From Cupriavidus sp. U2 (lineage in GTDB: Bacteria > Pseudomonadota > Gammaproteobacteria > Burkholderiales > Burkholderiaceae), in assembly GCF_009663685.2 (NCBI RefSeq), contig NZ_RCOG02000021.1:1-64000 (forward strand): a stretch of 64,000 nucleotides of DNA, written 5' to 3'. Both the position numbers and the translations under genes were made by a program. The notes under the pieces were generated by a model, which saw only the letters and a list, made by a program, of their open reading frames with translations, was not told where the DNA came from and did not search any database. Below, piece by piece: positions 7,712 through 15,758 of this stretch. The number at the start of each line of letters is the position of its first letter. Position 1 is the first letter of the stretch.

Positions 7712-9022
7712 TCAACCTGCGACTTTGCCCGTGAGCACGAAGGAGAGAATATCTTCCGACGTCGGAACGCCCCAAGTATGGTCGGAAAGCCATTTATAGA
7801 AACTTGTCTGGGCCAGCTTCGAAGGACGCTTGTTTGCGGCCAGCTTCAGATCTATGGCAACGCATTGCTCGTTGTATTGATCGATCAATGTCGATTGTTC
7901 TTCCGCAGACAATTCGGCAAAGTACTCTTGGGCCACAGGCAATCGGGCTGCGATGTACTTTTCCATTGCCTCTGCTGCGGATTTCGCCTTCGGCACGGCG
8001 GTACTCGCCGACTCTTCCGTAACTTCCTCGGCGTCCATTCCTCGGCCCCAAGCTTCGGCTAGCGTTTTTCGGAAATAGGCGGGAACGTTCTCGACTGGCG
8101 CTGCGTTTTTCTTTGCAAGCCTCGCGCGAACATAGGCCAAAGCATCGCGCAGCGAACCATGACTGTGAGTCTTGGCTAGCTTGCGGGCTTCGCTAGTAGG
8201 TAGTCCCAATTTGACCATAGCTTGCACAAGCTCGCCTCCGGCGACGTCATCCTCTGTGACAGCCTGCTCCTTCCGCGTGATCTTGAACTGAAGGTCGGCT
8301 ACTGACCTACCAACCTTGTGTTCGATGAGTTCAAGCATGTGATCCGAGACGTCACATATCTCCGCGATGCAGGGATTCAACACTGCACGCTTGAAGATCT
8401 TGTACTCCTTATACTTTGTTTCGCTTTCTTCGCGCCCCAGAATCAGATTCCGGAAAACTGGCAGAGGGATTCGCGCCGTGATTCCGACCCGCTCGTAGCG
8501 GACCGTGTTTTCCCACAATGCTAGCGAATGGGCGCGGCGAAACAGCTTCGCGATGCGCATGTCGATCATGGCATAGCGTTCCGGGTTTAGCAGCTCTTCC
8601 CGGATCTGCGGGGCAAATGAATACGATAGCTGTGACCCAGTGATCTTCGCCCCAGCCAGCAAAGTCGAACCTGTCCACGTTGCTGTTCCATCGCTATTCA
8701 ACTGGTCCCAGTCGACGACGGTCCTCATTAGCGACTTCGCCGTTTCCTTGATATACCCGGTGTCTTTGGTAGTGAGAGCCAGGTTGGACATCATTTCCGG
8801 TATCGAAATCTGGAATGTGTCCACCGCGCCTTGCTGGCTTAGCCGGTGCTCGATGGCATTCTTGATCAGGGCATTGAAAAGCCTGCGCTGCTGCAGCGTT
8901 AGCGCGCCCCCGACAGGTGAAACGTGGATGGCTTGAACCGCCTTCTTGAAGGGCTCCGGCACCTCGGGCTGCTGGAACAGCGCAATCTGGGACCCTTTGG
9001 AAGGCGCTTTCGCTCGCGTCAT
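7712..9022 (-). CDS. Rep_3-superfamily plasmid replication initiator
   Basis: The product is about 436 aa from the ATG at 9022. Residues about 20-250 have the two winged-helix arrangement of iteron-binding initiators: LTLQQRRLFNALIKNAIEHR opens the first, and LALWENTVRYE followed by YKEYKIFKRAVLNPCI marks the second. It should bind the iteron array directly upstream and open the origin. The C-terminal 200 residues (including AYFRKTLAEAWGRGMD) are longer than in small RepA/RepB proteins, as in Cupriavidus/Ralstonia large-plasmid initiators. The reading frame stays open to TTG at 9079, but that codon lies within an iteron. The exact start is uncertain because no start has an ideal ribosome site. 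Confidence 0.85.
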   Translation of the reverse strand: MTRAKAPSKGSQIALFQQPEVPEPFKKAVQAIHVSPVGGALTLQQRRLFNALIKNAIEHRLSQQGAVDTFQISIPEMMSNLALTTKDTGYIKETAKSLMRTVVDWDQLNSDGTATWTGSTLLAGAKITGSQLSYSFAPQIREELLNPERYAMIDMRIAKLFRRAHSLALWENTVRYERVGITARIPLPVFRNLILGREESETKYKEYKIFKRAVLNPCIAEICDVSDHMLELIEHKVGRSVADLQFKITRKEQAVTEDDVAGGELVQAMVKLGLPTSEARKLAKTHSHGSLRDALAYVRARLAKKNAAPVENVPAYFRKTLAEAWGRGMDAEEVTEESASTAVPKAKSAAEAMEKYIAARLPVAQEYFAELSAEEQSTLIDQYNEQCVAIDLKLAANKRPSKLAQTSFYKWLSDHTWGVPTSEDILSFVLTGKVAG

Positions 9023-9170
9023 CACTGTTTCCGAACTTTGAATTGGTGAAATCTTAGTCTCCTCGCGTTCACCTATCAAGCGGAAATGCAGTTTTCTACT
9101 CAGACGCGCGCCTGGCGCGAAAAACTGTTGCGAATCAGCAAGCTGCAGCTAGAGATCAAAGGTGCCGCTG

Positions 9171-9789
9171 CCCCAAAAGCGTTCACCTGATAGCAGCGAA
9201 AGCTCCCTAAATTCATGCACCTTTCGAGTTCGAAGGCTGAAACGCGCTGGAAAGGGCAACTCATTTGAGGCCAGTGAATGGGAAAAGGTGAATCAATTTG
9301 AGGATTGATGCTGACGGGCCTATGGAGCGCTGGGTTACCCAGGGACACGCCCCCAAAGTCGTTCACCTGAGAGTTCCCAAATCTATGCACCTTTGAGTCT
9401 ATTCGCACAGTAAGTAAGTACACACCAACTATACTATCCCCAAATCTTTGCACCTATGAGCGCCTCAAAAATGTTCACCTTGGCATATTGGAGCCGCTTC
9501 CGGAGAGCCGGCCTCACTCAACGCCCCAAAGAGTTTCACCTTTGCTTTACCCCAAAGATCTTCACCTCATAACTAGAGGTGCGACGCCAGGCACTAGACG
9601 GCCCCAATAAGGTTCACCTTAAGCGACCCCAAAACTGTTCACCATTTCTAAGGTAGTCCCCGCTCCCCAATCGCCTTCACCCTTTCCCCAAATCCACAAC
9701 CCTTTGGCCTCATACGGTTTCACCTATTCCCCAAATCCACACCCCCTTCGCCCCAAAGGGGTTCACCAAATCCCCACCGATGTTCACCT
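9171..9789. repeat. array of about 17 iterons, consensus CCCCAAANNNNTTCACCT
   Basis: Eighteen-base units occur at 9171, 9205, 9351, 9375, 9438, 9463, 9524, 9550, 9602, 9627, 9665, 9686, 9708, 9729, 9751 and 9772. At least one is inverted at 9286-9303, and a weak inverted copy lies near 9253-9270. A further TTCACCT lies at 9068 at the 5' edge of rep. The CCCCAAA and TTCACCT halves vary independently. The units are unevenly spaced (21-146 bases), with tight clusters right of 9430. They should bind the Rep protein to start replication and control copy number. Confidence 0.85.
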
Positions 9790-9880
9790 TGAGAGCTAGA
9801 ATTTCATTGAAATCAATGACTTAGACAAGCTAAAGGTTTACTAAAGGGTTTACAGTGCTTACTAAAGCACGTAAACGTCA
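9790..9880. other. AT-rich segment of the replication origin with inverted repeat
   Basis: Right after the last iteron comes an AT-rich stretch with GGTTTACTAAAG-like direct repeats and an almost perfect inverted repeat at 9848-9876 (GTTTACAGTGCT against AGCACGTAAAC, one base bulge). This is a plausible DNA unwinding element next to the iterons. AATCCACA words at 9691 and 9735 resemble degenerate DnaA boxes. The origin role is inferred from arrangement. Confidence 0.55.
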
Positions 9881-9949
9881 GGTGCATTCCCAGAGATCTC
9901 TAGCAAAGGGTGAACAAGATTGGGGGAACAGAACACAAAGACCCGTTGG

Positions 9950-10740
9950 AATCGACCACTGACACCGCACCGGACAAATTTGCATCGAATGTTGACCCAC
10001 GCCTGGAATAGGTGCCTTCCCAACGGGAGGGATCTCGGAGTGATCGACGAGGCAGCTGGCACTCCGCTTCGCGAGATCCCGATGCGTACTTCGCGCAAGA
10101 CAGTTCGCCATTACATGCGTGCCGCGTTACGGTGCCCATCCGTTCAACCCGATAGAGTCCTTCACGAAACATCGGCGGCCTGTTCCACAAACACGACAGG
10201 TTGCGTTCAGCACGGCGAGTGGCGCGCACAAATCGTCGCCAAGTCAGGATCTTATCGACGGTCGATCCGGACACCTACCGGAGCTAGAGAAGTCGACCGG
10301 AGACTAGGGCCAGATGGCAACGCGACTCACTTGCACGGAACTGGTGATCCTGGGCGAATTGGGCTTTCACCAATCAGCCAGGCGGGAGACGCCATGCTGT
10401 TTCACCCCATCAGCAAGCTCAACGAGTGCATAAGTGTGTCATCACGACGATTCTGAGCTTTGGCGGGGGGGCAGCCGCGTTCGGTGGCGGCAAGATCGCC
10501 ACCGCCTGGGACGTCTCACACATCGCTGCCGCATCGCGGAGACAGGCGACTACAGCTATCGCTTCGCGCGCAGCAGCGCTCCAACCCAAGGAGGAAAAAC
10601 GAACCGACAAGCAAACACCATCTCAACAGAAGGCACGACCCTCGGGGGTGGGTCAATCTTCGATGCAAATGCTGGGTCCGTCTTCCGTGCAAATCGAATA
10701 CTCGTTGGCCTGTCGCCAAGGAACGGCGCGGCTGGTTTGA
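9950..10740. mobile_element. decayed IS21-family insertion sequence
   Basis: The left edge contains the reverse complement of a GATGCAAAT-type subterminal repeat (TTTGCATCGAATGTTGACCC near 9977). The right edge contains the same word in the opposite sense (GGGTCAATCTTCGATGCAAA near 10647, and GTGCAAATCGA near 10687), as expected for IS21 ends with repeated transposase sites. Between them are short matches to the IstA helix-turn-helix (SRKTVRHYMR near 10088) and a broken istB. The 0.8-kb length against about 2.4 kb normally shows a large internal deletion. It lies between the origin and parB. Confidence 0.6.
10341..10590 (+). pseudogene. istB remnant (IS21 helper ATPase), several frameshifts
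   Basis: Pieces of the IstB C-terminal half appear in order in three frames: LVILGELGF (Walker B region), AMLFHPISKLNECISV, then VITTILSFGGGAAAFGGGK, then GRLTHRCRIAETGDYSYRF. The frame changes near 10370, 10430 and 10520 show decay. No intact ATPase can be made. The order and spacing match IS21-type IstB from family knowledge. Confidence 0.65.
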
Positions 10741-10758
10741 TACAGCCGCGGGTCGATG

Positions 10759-11787
10759 TCATTGCATCGCCGAAAACTTTGCTTTCAGTTCATCGACCAG
10801 CGCTTGGCGCTTAACTGGGTCTTGGAGCGTAATTTCGAAGGTAACCTTGCCCGAATCCCAGTCTTTGAGAACGCCCAGCGGAGCTCCATCAGCAGCATGC
10901 AACTTATGCTGCCTCGAGGTTTCCTTTTGCTTGCGCGCAGGCTTGTTTTCATACCGCGCACGTGCGTCCTCGACATCTCGACACACTGCCTCTTCGTCTT
11001 TCACCTTAGCGGCCATGGCAGCTGCAACCGACACGCCTGCTACTCGTTCTAGCAGCGTCAATTGATACAGGGTCGACAATGCGAAAGGTTCGGGTCTTTC
11101 TTTGACGATATCTAGGATGCCCTCCGACAGCTTGAGGATGGCCATAGTCTTGTTGACATTTGGCAGAGACATGCCAGTGGCCTCAGAAATGGCGGACTCG
11201 CTCGGGTAGACTCCCTCGTCAATCAATGCCTTCCAAGCCAGTGCATTGTCCAGTGGCGACTGCTGTTCGCGCTCTGCATTCTCTTTGTAGGAAATTTGAT
11301 AGAGCTGTTGGTCGGTCAGATTCGGATGAATCATGAGCTTCATCTTCGTCTTCGCTGCTGCCTTGAGGGCTCGAAGGCGATAGTGGCCACCGGCCAGCAC
11401 GCGTCGCCCATTCCTGATGGTAGCAAGCCCTGGGACCAGCTGTCCGTCTGCCCGAATTTCACCGGCGAGTTCATGAACACGTTCGGGGCGATAGAGCCGT
11501 CTAGCATTAAACGGATTCTCATCGATCAAGCCGATATCGACTTCCTCGAAGTATGGCTCACCATCCTTTGGGGCTTCCGCTTCGACTGTGTGCAAATTGA
11601 CTACCGTAGCGGTAAGCGGAGGGGCTACGGCGACGCTCGTGTTCTGTTCTTCAGGCCGCTTTTCAGCAAAGCCGTTTGGCTGACGCTCTACCAGTGCCTG
11701 GGCGCGCGCAAATCGATCTGCTGGTGGCGCCGCCGACAGGGCTTTAGCCGCTTGATCTCGCATCTGTTCGAGTCGACTCTTTGCCAT
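10759..11787 (-). CDS. parB: ParB-family centromere-binding partition protein
   Basis: The 342-aa product has the ParB/Srx nuclease-like N-domain (LIDENPFNARRLY near residue 90, then LAGGHYRLRALKAA replacing the usual GERR box, then YKENAEREQQSPLDNALAWK). A helix-turn-helix follows (YPSESAISEATGMSLPNVNK) and then a C-terminal region for dimerisation. The start is the ATG at 11787, whose A is shared with the parA stop (TGATG), preceded by a strong AGGAGG. It should load on the palindromic repeats beyond parA and spread by CTP switching, as known for the family. The altered GHYR instead of GERR is worth noting. Upstream-to-downstream order is parA-parB. Confidence 0.9.
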   Translation of the reverse strand: MAKSRLEQMRDQAAKALSAAPPADRFARAQALVERQPNGFAEKRPEEQNTSVAVAPPLTATVVNLHTVEAEAPKDGEPYFEEVDIGLIDENPFNARRLYRPERVHELAGEIRADGQLVPGLATIRNGRRVLAGGHYRLRALKAAAKTKMKLMIHPNLTDQQLYQISYKENAEREQQSPLDNALAWKALIDEGVYPSESAISEATGMSLPNVNKTMAILKLSEGILDIVKERPEPFALSTLYQLTLLERVAGVSVAAAMAAKVKDEEAVCRDVEDARARYENKPARKQKETSRQHKLHAADGAPLGVLKDWDSGKVTFEITLQDPVKRQALVDELKAKFSAMQ

Positions 11788-12500
11788 CAAACCACCTCCT
11801 CTTTCTGCTTTGCGGTCTTGCCTTTGCTCTGCTTCTTCTGCACCGTGAATCCGAGATTTTGAAGAACGACGTCGGCAAGCGCCTCGACTTCTTTTACTGC
11901 CGCCGAAGCTCCTGATACACCGTGCACGCTGAGCCCAAACATTTGAGACTCACCATATGCATTGCGCTGCTGAAGGCCTGCATCTAGCAACGGAATCTCT
12001 TGATCATCTTGAAGAATCTCGGTGCATGCCTTGAACACGTTCCCTCGGCGCGACATCGAGGGAATGCAATAGGTCAATAGCGTCGGATTTTCCGACTTTG
12101 CCCGGCGTGCAAGTTCCTTTGCCTCGCGACTTGCCCAGACGTTGTCCATCAGCGGAATGACGGGAATCAACGCGATATCGGAAATGTTCAGCGCCGCCCA
12201 CGGAATAGACGATTCGATCGCAGGAGGGCAATCGATGAATATGAAGTCGTAGACGTCGGCGCGCTTTTCGATCTCGCCGAGCATTTTTTCGCGCAGGGGG
12301 GCCAGACTTATTACCTCTGCGGGGAATGAGCGTTCCTTACCCCCCTGCCCTGCCCAAATTGTGCTTGTCCCTTGCTTGTCCATATCGACAAGCAGGGTGC
12401 GAAAACCTCGCAGCGAAAAGGCGGCCGACAACTGCATGCACGTCATGGTTTTTCCGCAGCCGCCCTTCTGATTGAAGACAGTAACAATCTTAGCTGCCAT
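11787..12500 (-). CDS. parA: ParA-family partition ATPase
   Basis: This 237-aa Walker-type ATPase has a deviant Walker A motif FNQKGGCGKTMT at residues 9-20 and LLVDMDKQGT as Walker A'. FIFIDCPP is the Walker B motif. It lacks the N-terminal HTH of type Ia ParA, so it is the short form and autoregulation would depend on ParB or the upstream sites. ATP-bound dimers on the nucleoid pull ParB-centromere complexes. The ATG follows AGGGGGAAATTT. The C-terminus is Lys-rich (KKQSKGKTAKQKEEVV). The gene overlaps parB by 1 base. Confidence 0.93.
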   Translation of the reverse strand: MAAKIVTVFNQKGGCGKTMTCMQLSAAFSLRGFRTLLVDMDKQGTSTIWAGQGGKERSFPAEVISLAPLREKMLGEIEKRADVYDFIFIDCPPAIESSIPWAALNISDIALIPVIPLMDNVWASREAKELARRAKSENPTLLTYCIPSMSRRGNVFKACTEILQDDQEIPLLDAGLQQRNAYGESQMFGLSVHGVSGASAAVKEVEALADVVLQNLGFTVQKKQSKGKTAKQKEEVV

Positions 12501-12666
12501 AAATTTCCCCCTAAAAAATATATATTATAGAATATCACAACTGATGTGTCCTACGCGAGTCTTTGTGGTAATAGACCATCCCATTGCATTAAGACAAGGA
12601 AAACTCCACATTGCCGTTGCAGCTTTGCGACGCTCTTTCTGTCCGGGGCTCGTCGTTGAAGGGCGG
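12501..12666. promoter_or_regulatory. AT-rich parA promoter region
   Basis: Immediately upstream of parA is a very AT-rich tract (12510-12540) that on the minus strand reads TTCTATAATATATATT. It holds a good -10 element (TATAAT) about 25 bases before the ribosome site. No strong -35 was found. The first CTTTCA-N4-TGAAAG palindrome begins 167 bases upstream of the parA start, close enough for ParB to influence transcription. Confidence 0.45.
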
Positions 12667-14573
12667 CTTTCAAGTATGAAAGTTGTTGGGATGAAGTCCG
12701 GTGGCTTGACTACCTGCTAACTGCCCTAGGTCTGTGGTCGCGCAACGTTCGAAGGGAAGTTGTGCGAGCAAAGATTTCCAGCGCCTCATGAGGGTTTGGC
12801 GCCGCCACCTTACGTTCAGCGGTTACGTTTTCGGCTAGATGAGACGCGAAATTGCGTGAGACCGGGCTCAGCGACTTTCAAGCATGAAAGTCGCGTCGGT
12901 TCGTTAGTCGTCGCCGGACAACCACTGCGTGGGTAGGATGCTGGGCGGACCTTCCGATGGTTGCAAGTCTCGTGGCCGCGTCTATCGTTTCTTACTCCCG
13001 CGCTCGAAATGTCCGATGCTGTGAGTCAAAATTCCGCTCCGGAGATTTTTGGAGATCGGTTTAAGCTCACTAGGTCTTAAGCAACTTTCACGTATGAAAG
13101 TTGATCTCGACGGAAGCGTATGCGGGTGGCTAACTCCGTGGGTCTCGTTTTTCTTAATGGAATCGACTCTACGTCCTTTCAAGCATGAAAGCGTTTCGGA
13201 GCGCGGCAGGCATTACTCCCGACAAAGGAAGGTCCAGACTCTGCTAAGCGGGCCGACGTGGCCTTGGGCAGCTGTATAGCGACTTGCCATTGCGTTGTCG
13301 CAATGTGCTGGGTGACAAACGGGGGATTCGAATGAGACTAGCGATACGGCGGAATAGCTGGCTGCCTGAGCCCGGCGACTTTCAAGCGTGAAAGTCCCGA
13401 GCGGGCCAGATCATCGTGTGCTTAAGTCTGCGAGCGCTGCGGTTGTGGTCGAAATACAGACCGGGATATTCTGAGCCGGAAGTCTCGGCGAGGCGGGGCG
13501 GAGCGTTCACGAAGAGCTTGCGGTAAGTATTTTATAAAAATAATAAATTGCTATTTAGCAGCGTCGCGTCGTGCAGCTATCGGCGCGGCGTAATCATGTC
13601 GACCATCCGCTGAGGGCGTAAGCCTTCGCCGCTGGTCCGGCCTGACGCCTGACCTTCCCCCAGCATCATTACGGACATCCCATGTTTTGGAAGGGGCGGG
13701 CGAAAACACATTTTGCCGGTGCCCGGTGTAGATACACGAGAGCCCAGCTAAACTTATCCAGCTTCAGCACGATCTGCTCGATTGTGTTCGCATACATCGC
13801 TTATGCCTCGTCACGACACAGCGTGCAGTGCCTGCTTTTTGCTCCGCTATGAGTCTCGGGATAGGACCTTGGCAGTATGCCGACCCCATACGCTTATAGG
13901 CGACCTTACCCGGCCGTAGCGCGCGGTGCCACGGGATGCCGAAACAGAGGTAGCCTTGGCATGGTCGAAGCGCGGCGCGCTTTTCCGATGCGGTAGCGGC
14001 ATGACCGGGCCAACCGCTTGTTCGATCGACCTAGCCCAAGTACGACGACCGTCAGGCTGACAATGCGACCCGGAAGCCAGCGATAGTCGACATCTGGGCC
14101 CGGGAACGCCAGCCCGCTTAAGCCTTTGCTAATCAAGGCTTTACCGCGAAAAGTGGCAGGCAGCACGTCGATCTGGTCACTTTGGAAGAGTGAAATGCAA
14201 TGCAAATTATTTTAGGGCACTACGCCGCAGGGCGTAGCGGTTCTTACGAGAATGATTATCGAGAGCCAACCGGGGTGCTATACCGCGTATAGCTAGGTAT
14301 AAGCATCCTCAATAGGGCATCTCGCGCCTTCCTTCCATATAGATACGGGGCGGGTCCGTGTTTTCACACGCTCTTGCCGGCGCGCGTTGCGGGCCTCGCC
14401 TTGCTCAGGCGGGAGCAAGCTCAAAGAGCCATTGTCGACGAGACCTTGAGGAAGAGAGAGCGGGCCAACTATGCCTCGCGGCGCGCTTACGAGTCGCAGG
14501 GCTAGATGAAAGGCGACTCGGGTGCGAGAAAAATCTAGCCTTCGAAAACCGGAGCACTTTCAAGTGTGAAAGT
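12667..14573. repeat. six palindromes CTTTCA-N4-TGAAAG, probable parS centromere array
   Basis: Sites lie at 12667-12682, 12871-12894 (arms extended to 10 bp: GCGACTTTCA/TGAAAGTCGC), 13082-13103 (9-bp arms), 13176-13191, 13377-13396 (8-bp arms) and 14556-14573 (7-bp arms). The centre is AGYA or a close variant (AGTA, AGCA, CGTA, AGCA, AGCG, AGTG). They are spaced 100-1180 bases apart across a region with no accepted gene, directly upstream of parA. This layout fits dispersed parS sites for the plasmid ParB. Confidence 0.7.
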
Positions 14574-14600
14574 TAGCGAAACATCCCACATGACATTTTA
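12700..14600. other. about 1.9 kb gene-poor centromere region
   Basis: Apart from the palindromes, no protein-like ORF with a ribosome site was found on either strand. A hairpin (CTACGCC/GGCGTAG) lies near 14220-14237, and an AT-rich patch TTTTATAAAAATAATAAATT lies near 13530. The stretch near 14246-14262 (GAGAATGATTATCGAG) loosely resembles a Fur half-site pair but has no gene to control. The base composition of 13600-14300 is mixed and could include decayed genes. Confidence 0.4.
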
Positions 14601-14639
14601 TAGAGCGCGATTGCGTTGACCGAGCAGGAAATCGTGCTC

Positions 14640-14876
14640 CGCGTGCCCCGGGTCAACACGATGGCGCCCGGCTCGATCGAATTTCCGGGCGGATCGTGGG
14701 AGCAGCGGAAGACCTCCGATCCCGCTCTCTATGATCGGACACTACGTTCGGTCCCATTCGGCAGGCTCGGGACACCCGGCGAGGTCGCCAGCGCAGTGCT
14801 GTTCCTCGCCAGCGAACACGCGGGCTGGATCACCGGTCAGACCTTGGTGGTCGACGGCGGGCAGCTGTTAACGTGA
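14640..14876 (+). pseudogene. 3' fragment of a short-chain dehydrogenase/reductase
   Basis: The last about 75 residues of an SDR enzyme are present: RVNTMAPGSIEFPGG, then GRLGTPGEVASAVLFLAS and the C-terminal ITGQTLVVDGGQ. The catalytic Ser, Tyr and Lys and the Rossmann glycine motif are missing because the upstream part is gone; the cut is near 14600-14640, just after the last palindrome. It is therefore non-functional. It marks the edge between backbone and accessory DNA. Confidence 0.75.
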
Positions 14877-15037
14877 GCCGCAAATATGCAGAGGAGGCCG
14901 CGACCAGTTCGCCCCGCTCGTCAGCTATGTCGAGCCACCTTGAAAAGGGTCGGCGATATTGGGAACCCCGCTCGCTGACCACGGCGTAATTACCCAGCTG
15001 GGCCGAGCTCATTGAGCCCGGCCCGAACGGCAGGGGA

Positions 15038-15755
15038 TCAGTTCGCAGCCTTGCTCGGCGTCCCGGTCGGCTCCCCACCGGTCTTGTCGGCCAGGTTCCG
15101 GCCGGCGTCGTTGGCCAATCCAGGATATCCGATCAGCGAAACCAGGGTCAGCGCGCCCGACAACAAGAAGGCAATGCGAAAATCGGCAACGAGAAATGCG
15201 AGTTGTCCATGCCGTTTTTCGCCGTGGAACTCGGGTGCCAGGCGCAGCGAAACGGCGCCTAAAGCAACCCCGAGCCCAATCATCATCTGGCCCGCCACGC
15301 TCCAGAGCGTGCTGGCGCCGCTCATCTGCGCAGGGGCACGTCGGCATACGCCAGCGTGGTGAAATGCATCGCGCGGGCCAGATCGTAGACAAAGACGACG
15401 ATCAGGTTCCAGACGAGCGGCGTATCCGGCGTCAACACCCCGCAGAGAATCGTGAAGATGGGGGCGACGATGACATCAACTACCGACGCCCATTTGTTGA
15501 AGCCCCGGCGCCGCAGGATATGGCTGGTCACCGCCTTCATGCCGAGGTTGCCGAGTGCGGTGGCAAGCAGCATGGTACTGCGCACCACGATCGGCCGGCC
15601 GATCGGCGCCATCATCGCACCGCCGATGCCTTGCAGCAACCGCGCCGCGACGAAATGTGGCACACGTTGTTGGCCAGTCCGCACAGCAGGGACGCCACCG
15701 TGAAGACCAGGATCGCGAGAAAGAACACGCTGCTCGTCGCGACGTCACATCTAGC
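15038..15755 (-). pseudogene. broken DHA2/EmrB-type MFS transporter
   Basis: Fragments of one drug:proton antiporter occur in order on the minus strand but in different frames: FLAILVFTVASLLCGLANNV near 15700, HFVAARLLQGIGGAMMAPIG, then a jump to a late region (VDVIVAPIFTILCGVLTPDT, FTTLAYADVP), then MSGASTLWSVAGQMMIGLGV in another frame, ending near 15038. About half the normal 14-helix length is missing and at least two frameshifts are present. It cannot encode a transporter. Confidence 0.7.
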
Positions 15756-15758
15756 TAG

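Noticed and set aside
9920..10456. 178-codon plus-strand ORF near the origin
   Set aside because: It is composed of IS21 remnant frames rather than one protein.
13906..14205. 99-codon minus-strand ORF in the centromere region
   Set aside because: Basic, no ribosome site and no recognised domain; likely chance.
14246..14262. Fur-box-like GAGAATGATTATCGAG
   Set aside because: Only a partial match and no gene downstream that could be iron-regulated.
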